A stretch of DNA of 64,000 bases, taken from contig CAJNDS010000680.1 of NCBI GenBank assembly GCA_905221605.1, positions 435,204-499,203 of the forward strand, given 5' to 3'. The notes beneath the pieces were generated by a model. It did no database searches and was not told where the DNA came from. It saw only the letters and a program-made list of their open reading frames with translations. The position numbers and the translations under genes were made by a program. This DNA is from Symbiodinium natans (lineage: Eukaryota > Sar > Dinophyceae > Suessiales > Symbiodiniaceae). Positions 11,920 through 24,500 of the stretch are shown here, one piece after another (position 1 is the stretch's first letter; every line of letters begins with the position of its first letter).

Positions 11920-13501
11920 TTTACAGTTCACCCGCACCCTCAAGCCACCAAGACACTGCCCTCTCGCATACGGGCTGCGCCCGCTTCTCAACCGAGGGCA
12001 CACAAAAACACCGGCACAATAATCATATGCGGGCTAAAAAAAGCGGGTGCTACAGCAACATGACACGTGGTGACTCGGCTGAGCAGCATGTCTCAGTCGC
12101 AGGAGCAATTGCATGCCTCTTGCTCCGCTGTTTTCGGGCGCTGTACAGCCAACTGCTGCTGAGCAGTGAGTTGCAGCTCAATATGCACGCTCCACCTCCA
12201 TCCTCTAGTGAAACCCTTTTGGAAGGAGGCAAAGCCTTGTCAACTGTACATGACCAGCTACAAACTCGGGCTCACGCAGGGCGGGCCTAGCAGGAGTTCA
12301 AGCTTGACGTGCCACGGCTTCAGCAACAACACTCTGGACTCTGGAAGCATGAATCGGTCCTGTCGTGCCTTTGCTGCTGCTGCTACCGACTCCTGGCATT
12401 CCACTGCCGAGCTCTGAGATACCTACATGCAGCCGGACAAGACACCGGCGTACCGACGGCGAAGGCAACAGCCTCTGTCCTCCACCTCTTGTCGTCGATT
12501 CTTTGGGCAGAAGTGGATGGCCCTGGCGAGGCTGTTTTCTTGAATCACGGCAGCTCACACAACTCAGCCGCCCTTCCCCGAACTCATCACTGCCAGGCAG
12601 AATCGCACAACTCTGTCTCACTAAAGCGGTCGGTCGAGGGCTACTCCAGAAGTCGATTGCTGCTTCATCTATCGCGGCTTGTTGCCCCAACTTCCTGGCT
12701 CAGTTCTAGTGAAGGCTCCATCCCCCGACATCACTTCCTTCTCAAGCATGCTTGGCAACGTTTGTCGGGTCAATCCCGAGACAGAATCGGGGCAAAGCAA
12801 TCTGCACACGCAGTGTGGTGGGTCTCGCCTGTACATCTCCCCCTAGTGGAGTCCTCGTGCAGCAATTCAAATCCATGCTCTGACTTTCTGCTTCACGAGT
12901 AGCACCGTTTTTCGTAACGTCCACACGTCTCGGAGACGATTTTAGGAACGCACGATGCAAGGGCTTCATGTGTGTGAAGGGGGGGGAGTGACGGCCGGCT
13001 CAGTATTCAGACCGGTGTTTTCAGTCCAGTGCACTAAGCCTAAACCCCAAACCCCGAATGTGAACAAGATACTCATATCGCAACCCACGATGCCGAACTC
13101 CACGTGGAGTCGCGGCCTGGAACTTCGCTTCACGGCCTTGGCTTCTGAGGCTCTGGCAACAATCAATCAGGAGCTGACCAGAAAACGATGCAGAAGAAAC
13201 CGCGCATGAACAGCCGCCATACTTCCTTAAGGTATGCGTCGGCATTCTAACATGCATTCCGGCGGATGCCTTTACCAGCAGCTCGACATCTTGAAGTAGA
13301 TCAAGATCTCCATCGCATCCCAGCTTCTTTTTGGCTTTACCTGCGTCAACATGACTCGAGCATAACCGCACTCGAACCGGATTGTATAAGTGCCGCAGAC
13401 CCTGTGTACTTGCTGCAGATGAGTAGTACTACAGTATGAATGCTGGGATGCCTGGCTTGCCACTCGTGGCCGGGCTAATCACCTCAGTGCGTTGATGAAC
13501 T
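11920..13501. other. Non-coding DNA, no gene seen
   Basis: Overlapping frames at 12,298-12,902 on both strands show no family resemblance. Confidence 0.45.
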
Positions 13502-13545
13502 CCCTAAACCCTAAACCCTGAACCCTAAACCCTACACCCTAAACT
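13502..13545 (-). repeat. Short telomere-type tract (CCCTAAA)
   Basis: Six units, with an 8-bp inverted pair outside it: CCTCAGTG at 13,482-13,489 and CACTGAGG at 13,546-13,553. Confidence 0.9.
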
Positions 13546-13620
13546 CACTGAGGCTGTGCAGGAATGCCGGAAAGGCACGCTTAAGATGCCTGTGCTGCCT
13601 AAACAAAACATACGTCTCCA

Positions 13621-13795
13621 GGTATATACATATATAACTACATATATAACAATATTTATAAACAGAGGTTATGTGTAATATCAAGAAGTCTGTGTGCACA
13701 TATCTATACACATATGTATATATGTTTATTTGTCTATTTTTATGTGTATATATACATCTTTTGAGTTACTTATTTATGTATTTATAGTACACAAA
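13621..13795. repeat. AT-rich microsatellite-like region
   Basis: Interrupted TATATA, TATATAC and TATGTAT runs; nothing else seen. Confidence 0.7.
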
Positions 13796-13925
13796 CAGGT
13801 GTGGTCGAGGTTCGTATTCCAAGGCCATTCCAGTCTGGTCGATGGCGGCCGAGACCACCTGCAGCGACCAGAGGCTTCATCAAGGCGGAGAGAGGGTCTG
13901 TTACAAATCTGCCATGTGGACCCCA

Positions 13926-14034
13926 GGGGTCTAGGGTTTCGGGTGTGGGGCTTAGGGGTTCAGAACCCTAAACCCCACACCCTAAACCCTAAACCCTCAA
14001 CCCTCAACCCCAAACCCTGGACCCTAAACCCTGG
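13926..14034. repeat. Head-to-head telomere-type tracts
   Basis: Degenerate TTTAGGG units (13,926-13,960) run into CCCTAAA units (13,964-14,034) at a short palindrome around GGGGTTCAGAACCC. Confidence 0.85.
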
Positions 14035-14190
14035 ACGCTCGGTGCTTTCTCTCGAGTACCCCAGAAGGCCTCGCGGTCCATTCTCAGGCCAGCCTCTGAG
14101 GAAGGGCGGAGCTTCGGAGCATAGCAAATTGTTCTTTTATGTTTGTAATACACCATACAAAAGAATCGAAGTATACAAAGAAATATAAAA

Positions 14191-14223
<33 letters not shown>
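14191..14223. repeat. TA microsatellite
   Basis: About 15 TA units. A second AT-rich run at 14,429-14,470 leads into the outer LTR. Confidence 0.9.
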
Positions 14224-14226
<3 letters not shown>

Positions 14227-14468
14227 CATTTGTCACGTCTGCTTTTGAAAGACTTGGGATATGAGGATGTTTTGGGCGTATGGAGAATTAGCGCTCGCCT
14301 CCGCGAACTGCAGCGCCCTACCGTCCAGGCGAACGGCACGCAGAACCAGCTCCCTGTCGGATCCTAAGAGGATGGGATGGACAAAGAGTCGGAGCCTGAG
14401 CACGTCATAGAAATAAGAAAATGAATATGTATATATATATATATACACATAATTTGTACATATAATAT

Positions 14469-14472
14469 ACAT
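14469..14472. other. Target-site duplication, outer element (ACAT), left copy
   Basis: ACAT directly abuts the TG end of the left LTR and recurs at 40,769-40,772 directly after the CA end of the right LTR. The target is a TA/CATA microsatellite, so a chance match is possible. Confidence 0.6.
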
Positions 14473-14766
14473 TGTGAAGTCGACCAGCACTGGACTTGCA
14501 CTAAGCCAAGGCAATCACAGCCCGGTCACGCTGTTTTACGACTTCGCGAGTCCAAGCACTTGTGCAGCTACGCCTGAGTGCGTCCGGTCGGACCGCACAG
14601 CAACCTAGGAGCTACTGTACGACTCTACCGTGCTCAAAGGCACAAGCTCGGTACTTGAGCCAAAACATTGGCATTGTTACGAATTGCAAAACTACACATG
14701 CAAGGGAAAACAACAAGCTGCACTAGCACTAAGCAAGCACTCCATGCATGCTTTGACCTGCTCACA
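14473..14766 (-). repeat. 3' LTR of outer element
   Basis: 294-bp partner of the repeat at 40,475-40,768, offset by 26,002 bp, with one mismatch at 14,510. It is preceded on the plus strand by AT-rich microsatellite DNA that ends in ACAT. Confidence 0.93.
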
Positions 14767-14778
14767 TTCGCCCCTCAG
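14767..14778 (-). promoter_or_regulatory. Putative polypurine tract, outer element
   Basis: Just upstream of the 3' LTR the minus strand reads GAGGGGCGAA, purine-rich with one C, at the place where plus-strand DNA priming would occur. The assignment rests on position and composition. Confidence 0.45.
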
Positions 14779-15455
14779 CCGAGGCTTCCGGCTCACCAAG
14801 AGCTCATAGTGCGTCAAGCACTTCAGCAACGCGGCAAATGGGGTAGGGTGAGGGTGTCGCGTGCGACTCTGGTAGAGCCCGCACATCATGAGCATTGGCA
14901 TGCGGCTTGGGCGGCAGCCCGCACTACCGGACGAACGCACGACGACAGCAACCCTTCACGACCCTAAACCACCCCAAGTCGCGAGCTCTCACCTTTGTGC
15001 AGACAGGCGAGGCTCCAGAGTACTGGGCAGGTCTTTGTGCTGCTAGTGCAAAGCTATGGTACAAATGGTACACTGTACACTACCGGTCCTAAGCTACGGC
15101 TACGGCTACTCACCTATCCGGAACTACCCTACGGGCTACCAGACTCAGCGAGAGCCGCGCACATGGCTTGTGCCGCAGGCAATGCAGCTCACACGCGCTT
15201 CGGCGAGCGCATTGCCGCGACCAGGACACGGTCCGCAGCACCTGCAAAAGAGCACCCTCAGCACGAGGGGCCACAGGCAGGGCGGAGGAGAAAGGTGCGG
15301 GGAATGCAAAATGGGCAGGTTTCCAACCTGCCGCGGCTTTTCGCCCGCAGTCAAGCAAAAGAAAATGCAAAAGGTTGGCGAAGCAACGTGCCGTGCTGCA
15401 ACGCCTGCTCTGATAATGCGTGGATGCATACCACGCCGCGCCGACTGGCCGCAGC
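14779..15455 (-). other. 3' untranslated region of outer element
   Basis: About 680 bp between the ORF3 stop and the polypurine tract. Several short open frames occur on both strands but none resembles a known protein. Confidence 0.5.
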
Positions 15456-18174
15456 CTACTCGATACCCTGTGGAGCAGTGTTGGGGGCACGAGTGGCGTT
15501 GCCAGCAACGTTGGAACTACTGGCTCGCTCCAACTGAGGGCGCCTTGCGACCGCCTCATCGAGGGAGAATGCCTCAGCCGACACCCTCTGGAAATCCTCA
15601 ATGTAGGACTGCGCGACCGGGTGCGTCTTGGGGACCTCAAGCCTAAGCCCTGCCTCCGCATTGGCTTTGCTGCTTGTGGTAAAATTGAGGCTCCCAATCA
15701 GCACCACCGCGCCATCAGGCCGCAGTAGGCAAAGGGCCTTGGCATGGTGAAGCCCTTGGATACCGGTACCTACTTTAGCCCCGCGGCCGTCGCGAGCATA
15801 GGCGTCGCGCACGGATGAGCCGCAACCCACCTTCACCTCGGCGCCTGCAGCCGCCAAGCGTTTCAACGCTTGCCACTGCAGTTTGGTGCGGTGGCATTGT
15901 CCCATGTCGGCGACAATCCGAACGCCTGCGCCCTTGCTAAGCGACGCTTCGATTGCCTCGATGCAGGATGGGCAATCTAAGCTGTACGCCCGGATGTAGA
16001 TCACATCATCCTCTGCTGCTCCAGACCCAAGCAGCGTTTGGGCGGCCTGAACGTATGGCCCGCCCGCAAGGAATTCCGCTTCTTTGACTGGAGATCTCCT
16101 AGCGGGGACTGGGCCCTTGTTCCTCCGGCTGGGTGTGCGCGCCACAGTGGCAGTGGCGGCACGTTGCACGAAGCCGGACTGTGCGTGGGCTGCGCTCGCT
16201 CCATCTGCTGGGGCCGCGGCCAGGTCACGACCCGCGAGCCCCTGAAAGCAGGAGAGCCCGCGGCTCTTGGCCGCAAGTTGGGAGAAACATCCTTCACTGT
16301 TCCCCAAACCCAACACAACCTTACCCTTAGCCAGGGCTTCGGAGGCGGTACTCCGAATGGAGTCTGTGAGCGCAGGACCCGCGCCTCGCTGGGCCGCGTG
16401 CAAAAACCCTAGGGATCGAGCGGTGTCCATTGCGGCATCGCAATGCCCGCAACGTCCCTCTGCTAGGTAAGCACGACAGCCACAGGCAGCTGTCTCCTCC
16501 TTGAGGTGCACCCAAACTTTATGGGTCACCCCTTTCTTAGTGCTCGCGACCTCAAACGTCGCTTCAGAGCCAAGGAGTTGAGACAGCCGCGCCTCAGGGG
16601 CCGCGGTGTTGCCATGTCGCAGATGCGCAATGCGATTGGCAACGGCACGACTCACGTACCACAGAACAGCGCCGCACAAGATCACTACTACCAGAGTGAT
16701 GGCTGTTCCGGCGACCCACACGGTCCGCCTGGCCCCATGACCGATTTCCTCGACAACGTCGGCCGAAATTGTTGCAACCGCGTGCATGGAGTCCTCGACA
16801 ACATGCACAGCCCCGCGGTGCAACTGCAAGGCAATCGGCGCCGACGCTGCAGCCGCCAGGCCCCACCAGCCGTTGATGTTCCCGTTGAGGGCGTGCATCA
16901 ACCGATTGAGGAGCCCGCGACCCAGGAAAAAGGGGGTCCGCGGCGGAAGCGGAACACTTGGCGGCGGCCGGGCCGACCCGCACGGGAAGGCTGGGACCCA
17001 GCTTGTGCTTGGGCGGGGTTGGAGCGCGGCAACTATGCCCGCGGCGTAAGCGCCCCAGGCGTACCTGCCCCTCCCCTTGGGCTTGCCCTTGGCATCGGAC
17101 TTGCCTCTGCCCTTCGGCTTGCCCTGGCCCTTGCCACGGGCGTCTGCCCAAGCACTCCAAGGGTCGCGGCCCTTGCCGTACGTCGCCTCTTCGCGACGTC
17201 GCTTGCCGCCCCTCTTCTTGTGTTTGTTTCTAAGAAGAGGTTGGATGGTTTCTTGGTCCATCGCACGATTGGCCAGAAGGATCTCGTACTCCAGCTCGTC
17301 CTGGCTGCTTTCGGAGCCCGAGTCCCTCTCTTCGCCACGCCGCGGATCAGGGATCCCGCGAGAGACGACCTCTGCCAAACGGAGAGGGGTGCTGCAGCGA
17401 AAGCACAGCTGCCTGAATGAAAGGTTCCATTCATAGCAGTTAGGGCACTGCCACCCTGCTATGCGGAGCGCCTCGCTGATGTGATCATCGCGCTCCGCCT
17501 TCTCCGCCTGGCGCCGCTCCCGCTTCTTGGCGCGCTCGGCCGCCTGCGCCTCCTCGGCCGCCTGGAGGGCTTCAGCGAGTTCCTCATCGCTGAGAAGCCT
17601 CGCGGCATCCGCCCGCGCTTGTTGTTCTTCAAGCTCTTCGGCAGAAAACCTCCGCCTCCACTGCTCTGGCGCGGTTTGAGGATCTACCTCCCACCACCCG
17701 ATGTCGATCCCGTTGATCCATCGGCCGTCGCACGGGGCACCCGCATCCGGGCCGCCCGCGTGCGTGGTGAGGCACTGGTCCTCGGTAACCGGGTTGATGG
17801 CTTCGCAGAAGAAGCACCGCCAGCTGCCGTAGGGGTAAAAGCGGCCTTCGACGTAGGCTCCGTTGGCTGGGAGGGCGACATCGTCCGCCTCATCCGCGGT
17901 GCCTGCCTCCATCTCAACCGAGACCTCCTCGTCCTTGACAACCTCAGCTTCCTCCTCCTGTTCCTCCTTGACCAGGGGCTCTTTTTGCTCCCGGCCAACG
18001 TTGAGGTGGGACTCAGTGCGAACCTCGGCGCGCATCAAAATGACGTCAAGGCTATCCGCGGCTGGGTCGCCCGCGAAGAAGGAATCGATCTCCCGGGCAT
18101 GGAGATCGTCAAGAGGCGTCACCAGGTCTGGCGAGTAATCCCGCTTGGAACGACGCTCTGCAAGGCGTTGCTGA
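15456..18174 (-). pseudogene. Outer element ORF3, C-terminal part: RanBP2 fingers, membrane segment, SWIM finger, PLD-type HKD domain
   Basis: Separated from its N-terminal half by the copia insertion. Residue numbers are for the rejoined frame. Two RanBP2-type fingers (near 540 and 663; the second is canonical, W-x-C-x2-C ending C-x2-C) flank an Ala/Glu/Arg-rich helix. A Gly/Lys-rich linker follows, then a hydrophobic segment (about 907-930) that could cross a membrane. A SWIM finger (C-x-C-x8-C-x-H, about 985-999) comes next, then a phospholipase-D superfamily domain from about 1146 with H1232-x-K1234 and GSLN near 1251. A single HKD motif is typical of Nuc/Zucchini-type nucleases, which act as dimers on nucleic acid. 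I infer an RNA- or DNA-processing factor, possibly membrane-bound. Function in the element is unknown. Confidence 0.75.
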
Positions 18175-18179
18175 ACGTC
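18175..18179. other. Target-site duplication of copia insertion (ACGTC), left copy
   Basis: ACGTC directly abuts the left LTR and recurs at 27,141-27,145. Removing one copy with the element restores the ORF3 reading frame exactly. Confidence 0.93.
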
Positions 18180-18314
18180 TGCTAAACTTCAAGTCGCTCT
18201 TTTTCCTTGAACCGGTAAAGGCGCTGTCGGTAAAACATGAGTCACAAATCCACACATGCTCATCAACCCTTTGGGTTGGTAGGTGGGGTTCCCAGGTAGT
18301 AGAAAAACTTTACA
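18180..18314 (-). repeat. 3' LTR of nested copia element (135 bp)
   Basis: Identical to 27,006-27,140 and flanked on its left by ACGTC at 18,175-18,179. Confidence 0.95.
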
Positions 18315-18324
18315 CCCCGCCTTG
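18315..18324 (-). promoter_or_regulatory. Putative polypurine tract of copia element
   Basis: On the minus strand AAGGCGGGG lies immediately before the 3' LTR. It is purine-rich with one C, at the position expected for plus-strand priming. Confidence 0.5.
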
Positions 18325-18564
18325 ATGTTGTGCGAACTGTAAGCTCAACATCACTCTACAGTAACGGGTTTGTAGAAACTGTACAGGTATGTCGTTGGGC
18401 TCATCTGGTATTGTGCGATGGCCTCGTTGTGCTCTCCCTATCGGAGTCCTTGCACTCGGTGAAAACTGTTCCCACTGCTTCCTCGTGGGTAACACTTCGC
18501 TCAGGTAAGCTTGTACTCGTTGTAGCTCACACTGTACGGAAAAGTGAAACATTCCATCATTCAC

Positions 18565-21500
18565 TCACATGGTCCCGGGCCTGCAATTGCCACAAGGACG
18601 GTAGTGCAATCTCGCATGCACTGCTGCACTGTAAGTGAATCTCTCTGACCTTTGCACATCTGCACATGTAGGTCGGTGGTACCTCTTGCCATGAGGCGTG
18701 TACACATAATGGGGTTGTGCTCGTAGCTGTTCGTCCACATCCTGTGCCATAGGAATGATATTAACCATTCCCCATTCTTGAAATCGCCTTGCAAGCTCTT
18801 CGTCATTCACATGGATTTGGCTTGCTGGTACTGTACTGATTCCAGGCATCCCATTACCACTGCCTGTCGCTGAATCCTCTGGTGCATCACGGAAATACAT
18901 ATTGACTGCCCTTGCTGTACGTTGAACATCATCCTCATCGGGCGGACAATACTTTTGCACAAATCTTCGAATAGTGAATTCCTCCTGCGGTTCCTGTGGT
19001 CCTTCTTCCTGCGGTTCCTGTGGTACTTCTTCCTGCGGTTCCTGTGGTCCTTCTTCCTGTGGTTCCTGTGGTCCTTCTTCCTGCGGTTCCTGTGGTCCTT
19101 CTTCCTGTGGTTCCTGTCGTCCTTCGTTCACCTTCTGCTCGACCATGTAGAACAAGAGTAAAGCGAAAATTCCTCCTAGTAGCACACTGAAAAGAATAAT
19201 CCATCCACTCACTTCCTTCACATAGATGAAAACAAATTCTCGTTCTTCTCGTTCTCGTCCTCCAAAATCGTCTGGCTGTCCTGCAATCTGAGAAATCATA
19301 TTCACCATCATTGTCAAGTACATCGCTCTAGCCGTCTTGCTTCCTCGCTCGCTCAACAAAGTTGCACGTAGTGCTCGAACTTGGCTTCGGCAAACTTCAC
19401 CTGCCACATGTTCCATTGCTTCTTCTTTCCCATAACGCTCATGACTTTCTCCATTCCACACCATGGCTCCAATATGGTACATGAGAAATCTCCTTCGAGA
19501 TACTCCTAAGCGCTTTGTATTCAAGTCGGCAATGTTTAATTTGGTAGGCACTGGCTTTGCTTTGAAGCTGTTGTTCTTCACCCCTCGCTGAAGCCATAAT
19601 ACTCTCAGATCGATATGTTTGAGTCCTCCGACTCCTGTTCGCATCATCCATTGTCTTCCCGCACTTGAATCCATCCGGATCTCCACGAGTAACTTTCCTG
19701 CAAGAAACATCCACAACTTCTTCAGTAACATCGCTTCTGATGCTCCTCCTGAGCATGCTAGCACTTCGGACTCTGCCGAACTTAAAGCTGTAGCTTTCTG
19801 GGTCCTGCTATACGAAAGTACTGGCACTGCATTCATACACACAATCACTGATGATGTAGACCATCTCGCTTCACGGTCTGATGCCCAATCTGCATCCGTG
19901 AATACTTCCATACTGTGTGTTCCTTTCTTTTCTTCGTCTTCTTCTTCTTGCTCTTCTCTTTGATAGATCGCATCCATCATCTTGTTTCCAACCTTTGTGT
20001 ACTTCAGTAGGAATCCCAGTTGCTCTGTTCCTTGCACATAGAGCAAAGCTTGTTTCAAACAGGTTAACGCTTGTTCCGTTGGCTTCGACATCTTACTTGC
20101 CAAACACTTCGTCACATGCTGTAAATCCCATCGGTCTTGAGAAATGTACAACAGTGTTCCCAACGCTGAACGAAACTTCTTGCACTCGTTCTCCTCCAGT
20201 TCTTTGGAATTGTCCACTGTTCCAATCAGCTGGTGCTCTGGGGTTTGTCTTGGCTTTCGGTTCCCCAGCTTGTAGAGTCCTCTAAGCTTCTCGTAGTGCT
20301 TCTTCGACACTGTCACCAAAATTCCTTCTTCAAGGAACTCATAGGTCCTCTTCAGGTAATGAAGCTGTTCTCCCGATCCCCGGTGGGATGGGAACGGTCC
20401 CTCAACTGTGAGCTTGAAAAACTTCTCTAGCTCGCATATCAGCCATCTTCCTTCGCCTTTCGCACCTGCAACTAGCTCGTCGTCGACATGAATCGACACT
20501 GCAATCTTCTTCACTCGGTGCTTCAAGATTGAGGGTATCCCAACAAATTGCTCAAATCCCAAACGCTTCAAAATCTCAACCAAATGGGTAAACCATTGTT
20601 CTGCCGCTGATCTTTGCCCTGGCAGACACTTCTCCACTTTCCATACATGGTCTTCATCCAAACCAAGTAGTGTTCGAATCCACGGTGAGATATCAGCATA
20701 CATCAGAGCTTTCTGCTTGACTTGCAAGAATGCGTCACGAATGTCAAGAACTGTAAGCTCCCAATTGTAGATGAGATGAAAAAGAAACATCATTCGCACT
20801 GCTGCGTGTCCTGACGTAGGACTAAAAGTCTCCTCCATGCTCTGGGCTCCCGCACGGAATTCCCGACACACAATTCTGCATCTACGCTTCCAAACTCCAT
20901 CTCTCTTTCTCCAATCGAAAACTGTCCTTAGTGTCAGAAACTTACCTTCCTCTGAACACTCTTCCTTCTTGATCGTCTTCACAACCTTCATGTTGGCGAG
21001 TTTGTCAAGTTCAGCTTTTCCTGCCTCTGCATCCAATCTTTCAAGTTCCTCTTCGCTGACTTTCGGTGGTCGATCCTCATCTTCTTCTTCTCCTTCACTA
21101 TCCGCTTCATATTCCTCTTCGCATTCCTTCCAGACTCTTTCTTCCCAAAGGTCATCTTCATGATATCCTGTTTCGTCTTCCTGTTCTTCTACCTGTCCGG
21201 CGTACAACGGTGGAAATAGACTTCCTTTCGGACTTCCAGGATCAGCACTTGTAGGTGAACTTTCCGCAGTCTTTTGTTGCTTCGTTGGTGGCTCCTCAGC
21301 ATCTGCTGTTTTACTAGCTTTCGCAGGTTCCTCTCTTTCTTCTCCTTCAGTTTCTCTCTTTTGTCCCCCGCCTTGGTTGGAATCCGTTGATGAACTTCGA
21401 GGTGTAGGTTGACCACTGCTCAGCAATAGATCACTGATTGTGTCATGCTTTGAACTTTCCACATCAGATCCTGCTTCATCTCCTGCTGGCTCTGGCTCAT

Positions 21501-24500
21501 TTTCTCCTCCTTCTTTCTCTTTGCCTGGTTCTTCCACGATTCTCGGTAACGGTGCCGCATGCGCGGTGTGCCCTAGCCTTGGGGCTTTCTTCGTCCAAGG
21601 AGAACCCTGAAGTTGAAGGGTCTCACGTGCGCGCCACGCTGGTTGTGTGCGCCGCACAGATCTTGACGTAAAGATCCCATCTTTTGATGTAATCACGTCC
21701 ATGTCCCGGTCGTCCTTTCCAACCCATATTCCTCCTGTCCACAAGGATCGATTCTTCACTCCTCCAGGCTTGGCCAGACCAAACACATACTCTCCGAAGG
21801 GTAAAATCTGCCCTTGGTATGGTCTCCCGTAGACCAATTGGAAAGCTGTACTCTGCGTCCCTGAGTGTAGGTGGTACCTGTTGAACAACCATGCTGCGTG
21901 GTGAATTGCCCACGCTCGTAAAGCATGATCTTCAGGAATCTTTTCCCCAATCCGATCCTCGACCATTTCAATCATCGTGAGGCTTTGTCTCCTGAGGTTC
22001 TGAATGTGGCGTTCCACTCTCGCTGTTCTTCCTTTGTGGTAGGGCTTGTTTGGATACTTTCCAGCCTTGTAGCCTAACTTTTGTCGTATTGCTACAATCA
22101 AATCCAGTAAGGCTGTTGTCGCTGGCTCCACATCAATCGCAAACAGAACTTCTTCGGAAATGTAGTTCATCTCGAGAGAAAACTTCACCACTTTCTCGGC
22201 CAACTTCTTCGTCGGTGCTTTCCCCGGCACTGGAATCGCCCACGAAAATCGAGTCCATGAATCAAGAATGATCAGACTCACACTGTTCTGACCCATGTAC
22301 ATGAAGTCCATCTGGATCACTGGCTTTCCTGGGTCTTCATACTTTGCTTCACTGCTTTGTGGGGTATGGTCCTGTTTCGACTTTGCTGCTGCACAGAAAT
22401 CACACCATGGTTGCATTGGCATGTGGGTTGCCATATGCTCTTCAATCTCTGCTTCTGTCGGTTCGGGCACTCCGGGTCTTGTTCTTGCTTTGGGCCTTTG
22501 CTTCCTCAGCCTGTCTGCAACTTCTTCTGCGTCCTCATCTCTGTCTTCGGTGAGGTAGTTGCACAGTCTCCTGAACATCTTCACCTTTGACCCTGAGACG
22601 CTCAAACCCAAATACCGACAACCTTCTCGCAGCTTCTCAATCTCACTCGTTGCTGTGAGTGACTCTCCATTCACCACAATAGTACTTCCCATGTCGAGTT
22701 CCAACTCTTGGTGTCCTCCTGCCTTTCCTTGCTGCTTCACAACTCCTTTCGGCACTGGCACCTGCAACTCTTCTGGAGCTCCTCTTTCTCTTCCAAACCA
22801 TTCTGGCTCCTCTTCCATCTTCTTTTCTTCCTCCTTTGGTGCTTCTTCTGGTGCTACCTCTTCTACCAAGCACTTGTCCAGATACTCTGGTGTCCTGTGC
22901 AAGAATGTGAGAATTTCTGATCGAAAAAGCAATCCCGGTATTCGATCTTCCAAGTCGGATTTTCGCTCGAGCAATTCCGTTGCTTCAATCACTTCCCATT
23001 CGTTGCCCACCTTCACGATGGTGGTCCTGTACTTCCAAGTACCTGTCGGTGGCTTTACAAACTCAAGTCCAAAATGGCGATGGACTGGCGTTCCATTCGG
23101 TAGAAGGCTCCAATCCTTCTCTGGGACTTTACCAAAGTCATAGGCCAAAGTCACCTTGACTGCCCTGACTTGCTCGACTCCTCTAACTTCCGCTGTCAAT
23201 CTCAAGCTATTCCTCTGGTATTCCACAGGCACCCGTGCCTTACCATCGGGAGATACAAGTTCCCCCGCCTGGGTTTCTTCTCCCCAGGTCTCGCCCCCCT
23301 GGCGCTGTTTGCATCCCACTGACACAAACTTCCATCCATTTTTGAGTAGCCTTCCTAAAGACAGCAAGATGTTATTGGTGTCCGACAACACAAAGTCCTC
23401 AGTCACACTGCAGCTACTGAACTGCAAAACTGCTCGCCGCATACCTTCAACTCGCATCGCACCCCCTTGTGCGTCTTGCAACCTCAGAGAGGTTGGGGTC
23501 GAAACTTCGACGCCTGCATCCGACAATCTTCGTGGTAACAAACTCACATCTGCTCCTGAATCCAAGATCACCACATGTTGCTTTGTGTCCAACTGGACCA
23601 TTCGCACATTGAGAGGTTCCGATCCTCCCTGACTCAGAGGTTCCAATCCTCCTTGATTCAGAGGTTCCAATCCTCCTGGACTCAGAGGTTCCAATCCTCC
23701 TGGAGGTCCCAATCCTCCTTGAACTCTTTCCAAGCTGTTTTCATACCATTGATACAGCTCATCACTCTCATGATCTTGTTTGTTCTCACTCTCATCCCCG
23801 ATGTAGTAGCACTCTGGTCCTTGCACCTCTATCCTTCTGGTGAACCAATCACCTTCTTCTTCTGAAACTTCGCTAAGCTCATAGTGCTCTGTGCCGTCAG
23901 GTGGTGTGTTCGCAATGTGATGGAAATCAATGTTCCTCACTCTCCTTATCCTGTATTGGCTCGCACTCTGCGACGGAGTAACAGACTCGACTGTCGAGTG
24001 GGGTACCTCGGTGCTGGCCTCGCTCGCCTGCACTTCTCGAACATTGCGGTTTGGACACTCGTTTCCCCAATGTCCTCGCTGCTTGCAGAATCGGCAAACA
24101 TCTCTGTCCAACTTCTTTCCTCCACCTTTCTTTCCTCCTTTGCCATGCTTTCCACCTTTCTTTCCGCCTTTCTTTCCTCCTTTGTGGAAACCTTTGCCTC
24201 GTCCTTTCTTTCCTCCTTTGTAGCTTCCTTTTCGTCCACCTTTTCTCCATTGGCGAAATCCTGCTCCAAAGCTTGACCACGAGTAGGATCCTTTTCCTCC
24301 TTTGTTTCCTTTGTTGCCTTTGTTTCCTTTTCCTCCTCCTTTCTCGTACACTGCATCCACTTCCATTGGTGCTGGTCCTTGATCTGCATTCGAACTGCTC
24401 GCTGTGTTCTGCAAGGTCTTTTGCTTCAACACCGTCTGGTAATCCCAAGTTTTGCTGCTTTGCTCGTATGAAAGAATCGCTTGCTTCACTGACATGTAGT

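Noticed and set aside
16506-17420. Plus-strand frame of 304 codons opposite outer ORF3
   Set aside because: It is the antisense shadow of a GC-rich coding region with clear zinc fingers on the minus strand. Many similar antisense frames over both elements were dropped for the same reason.
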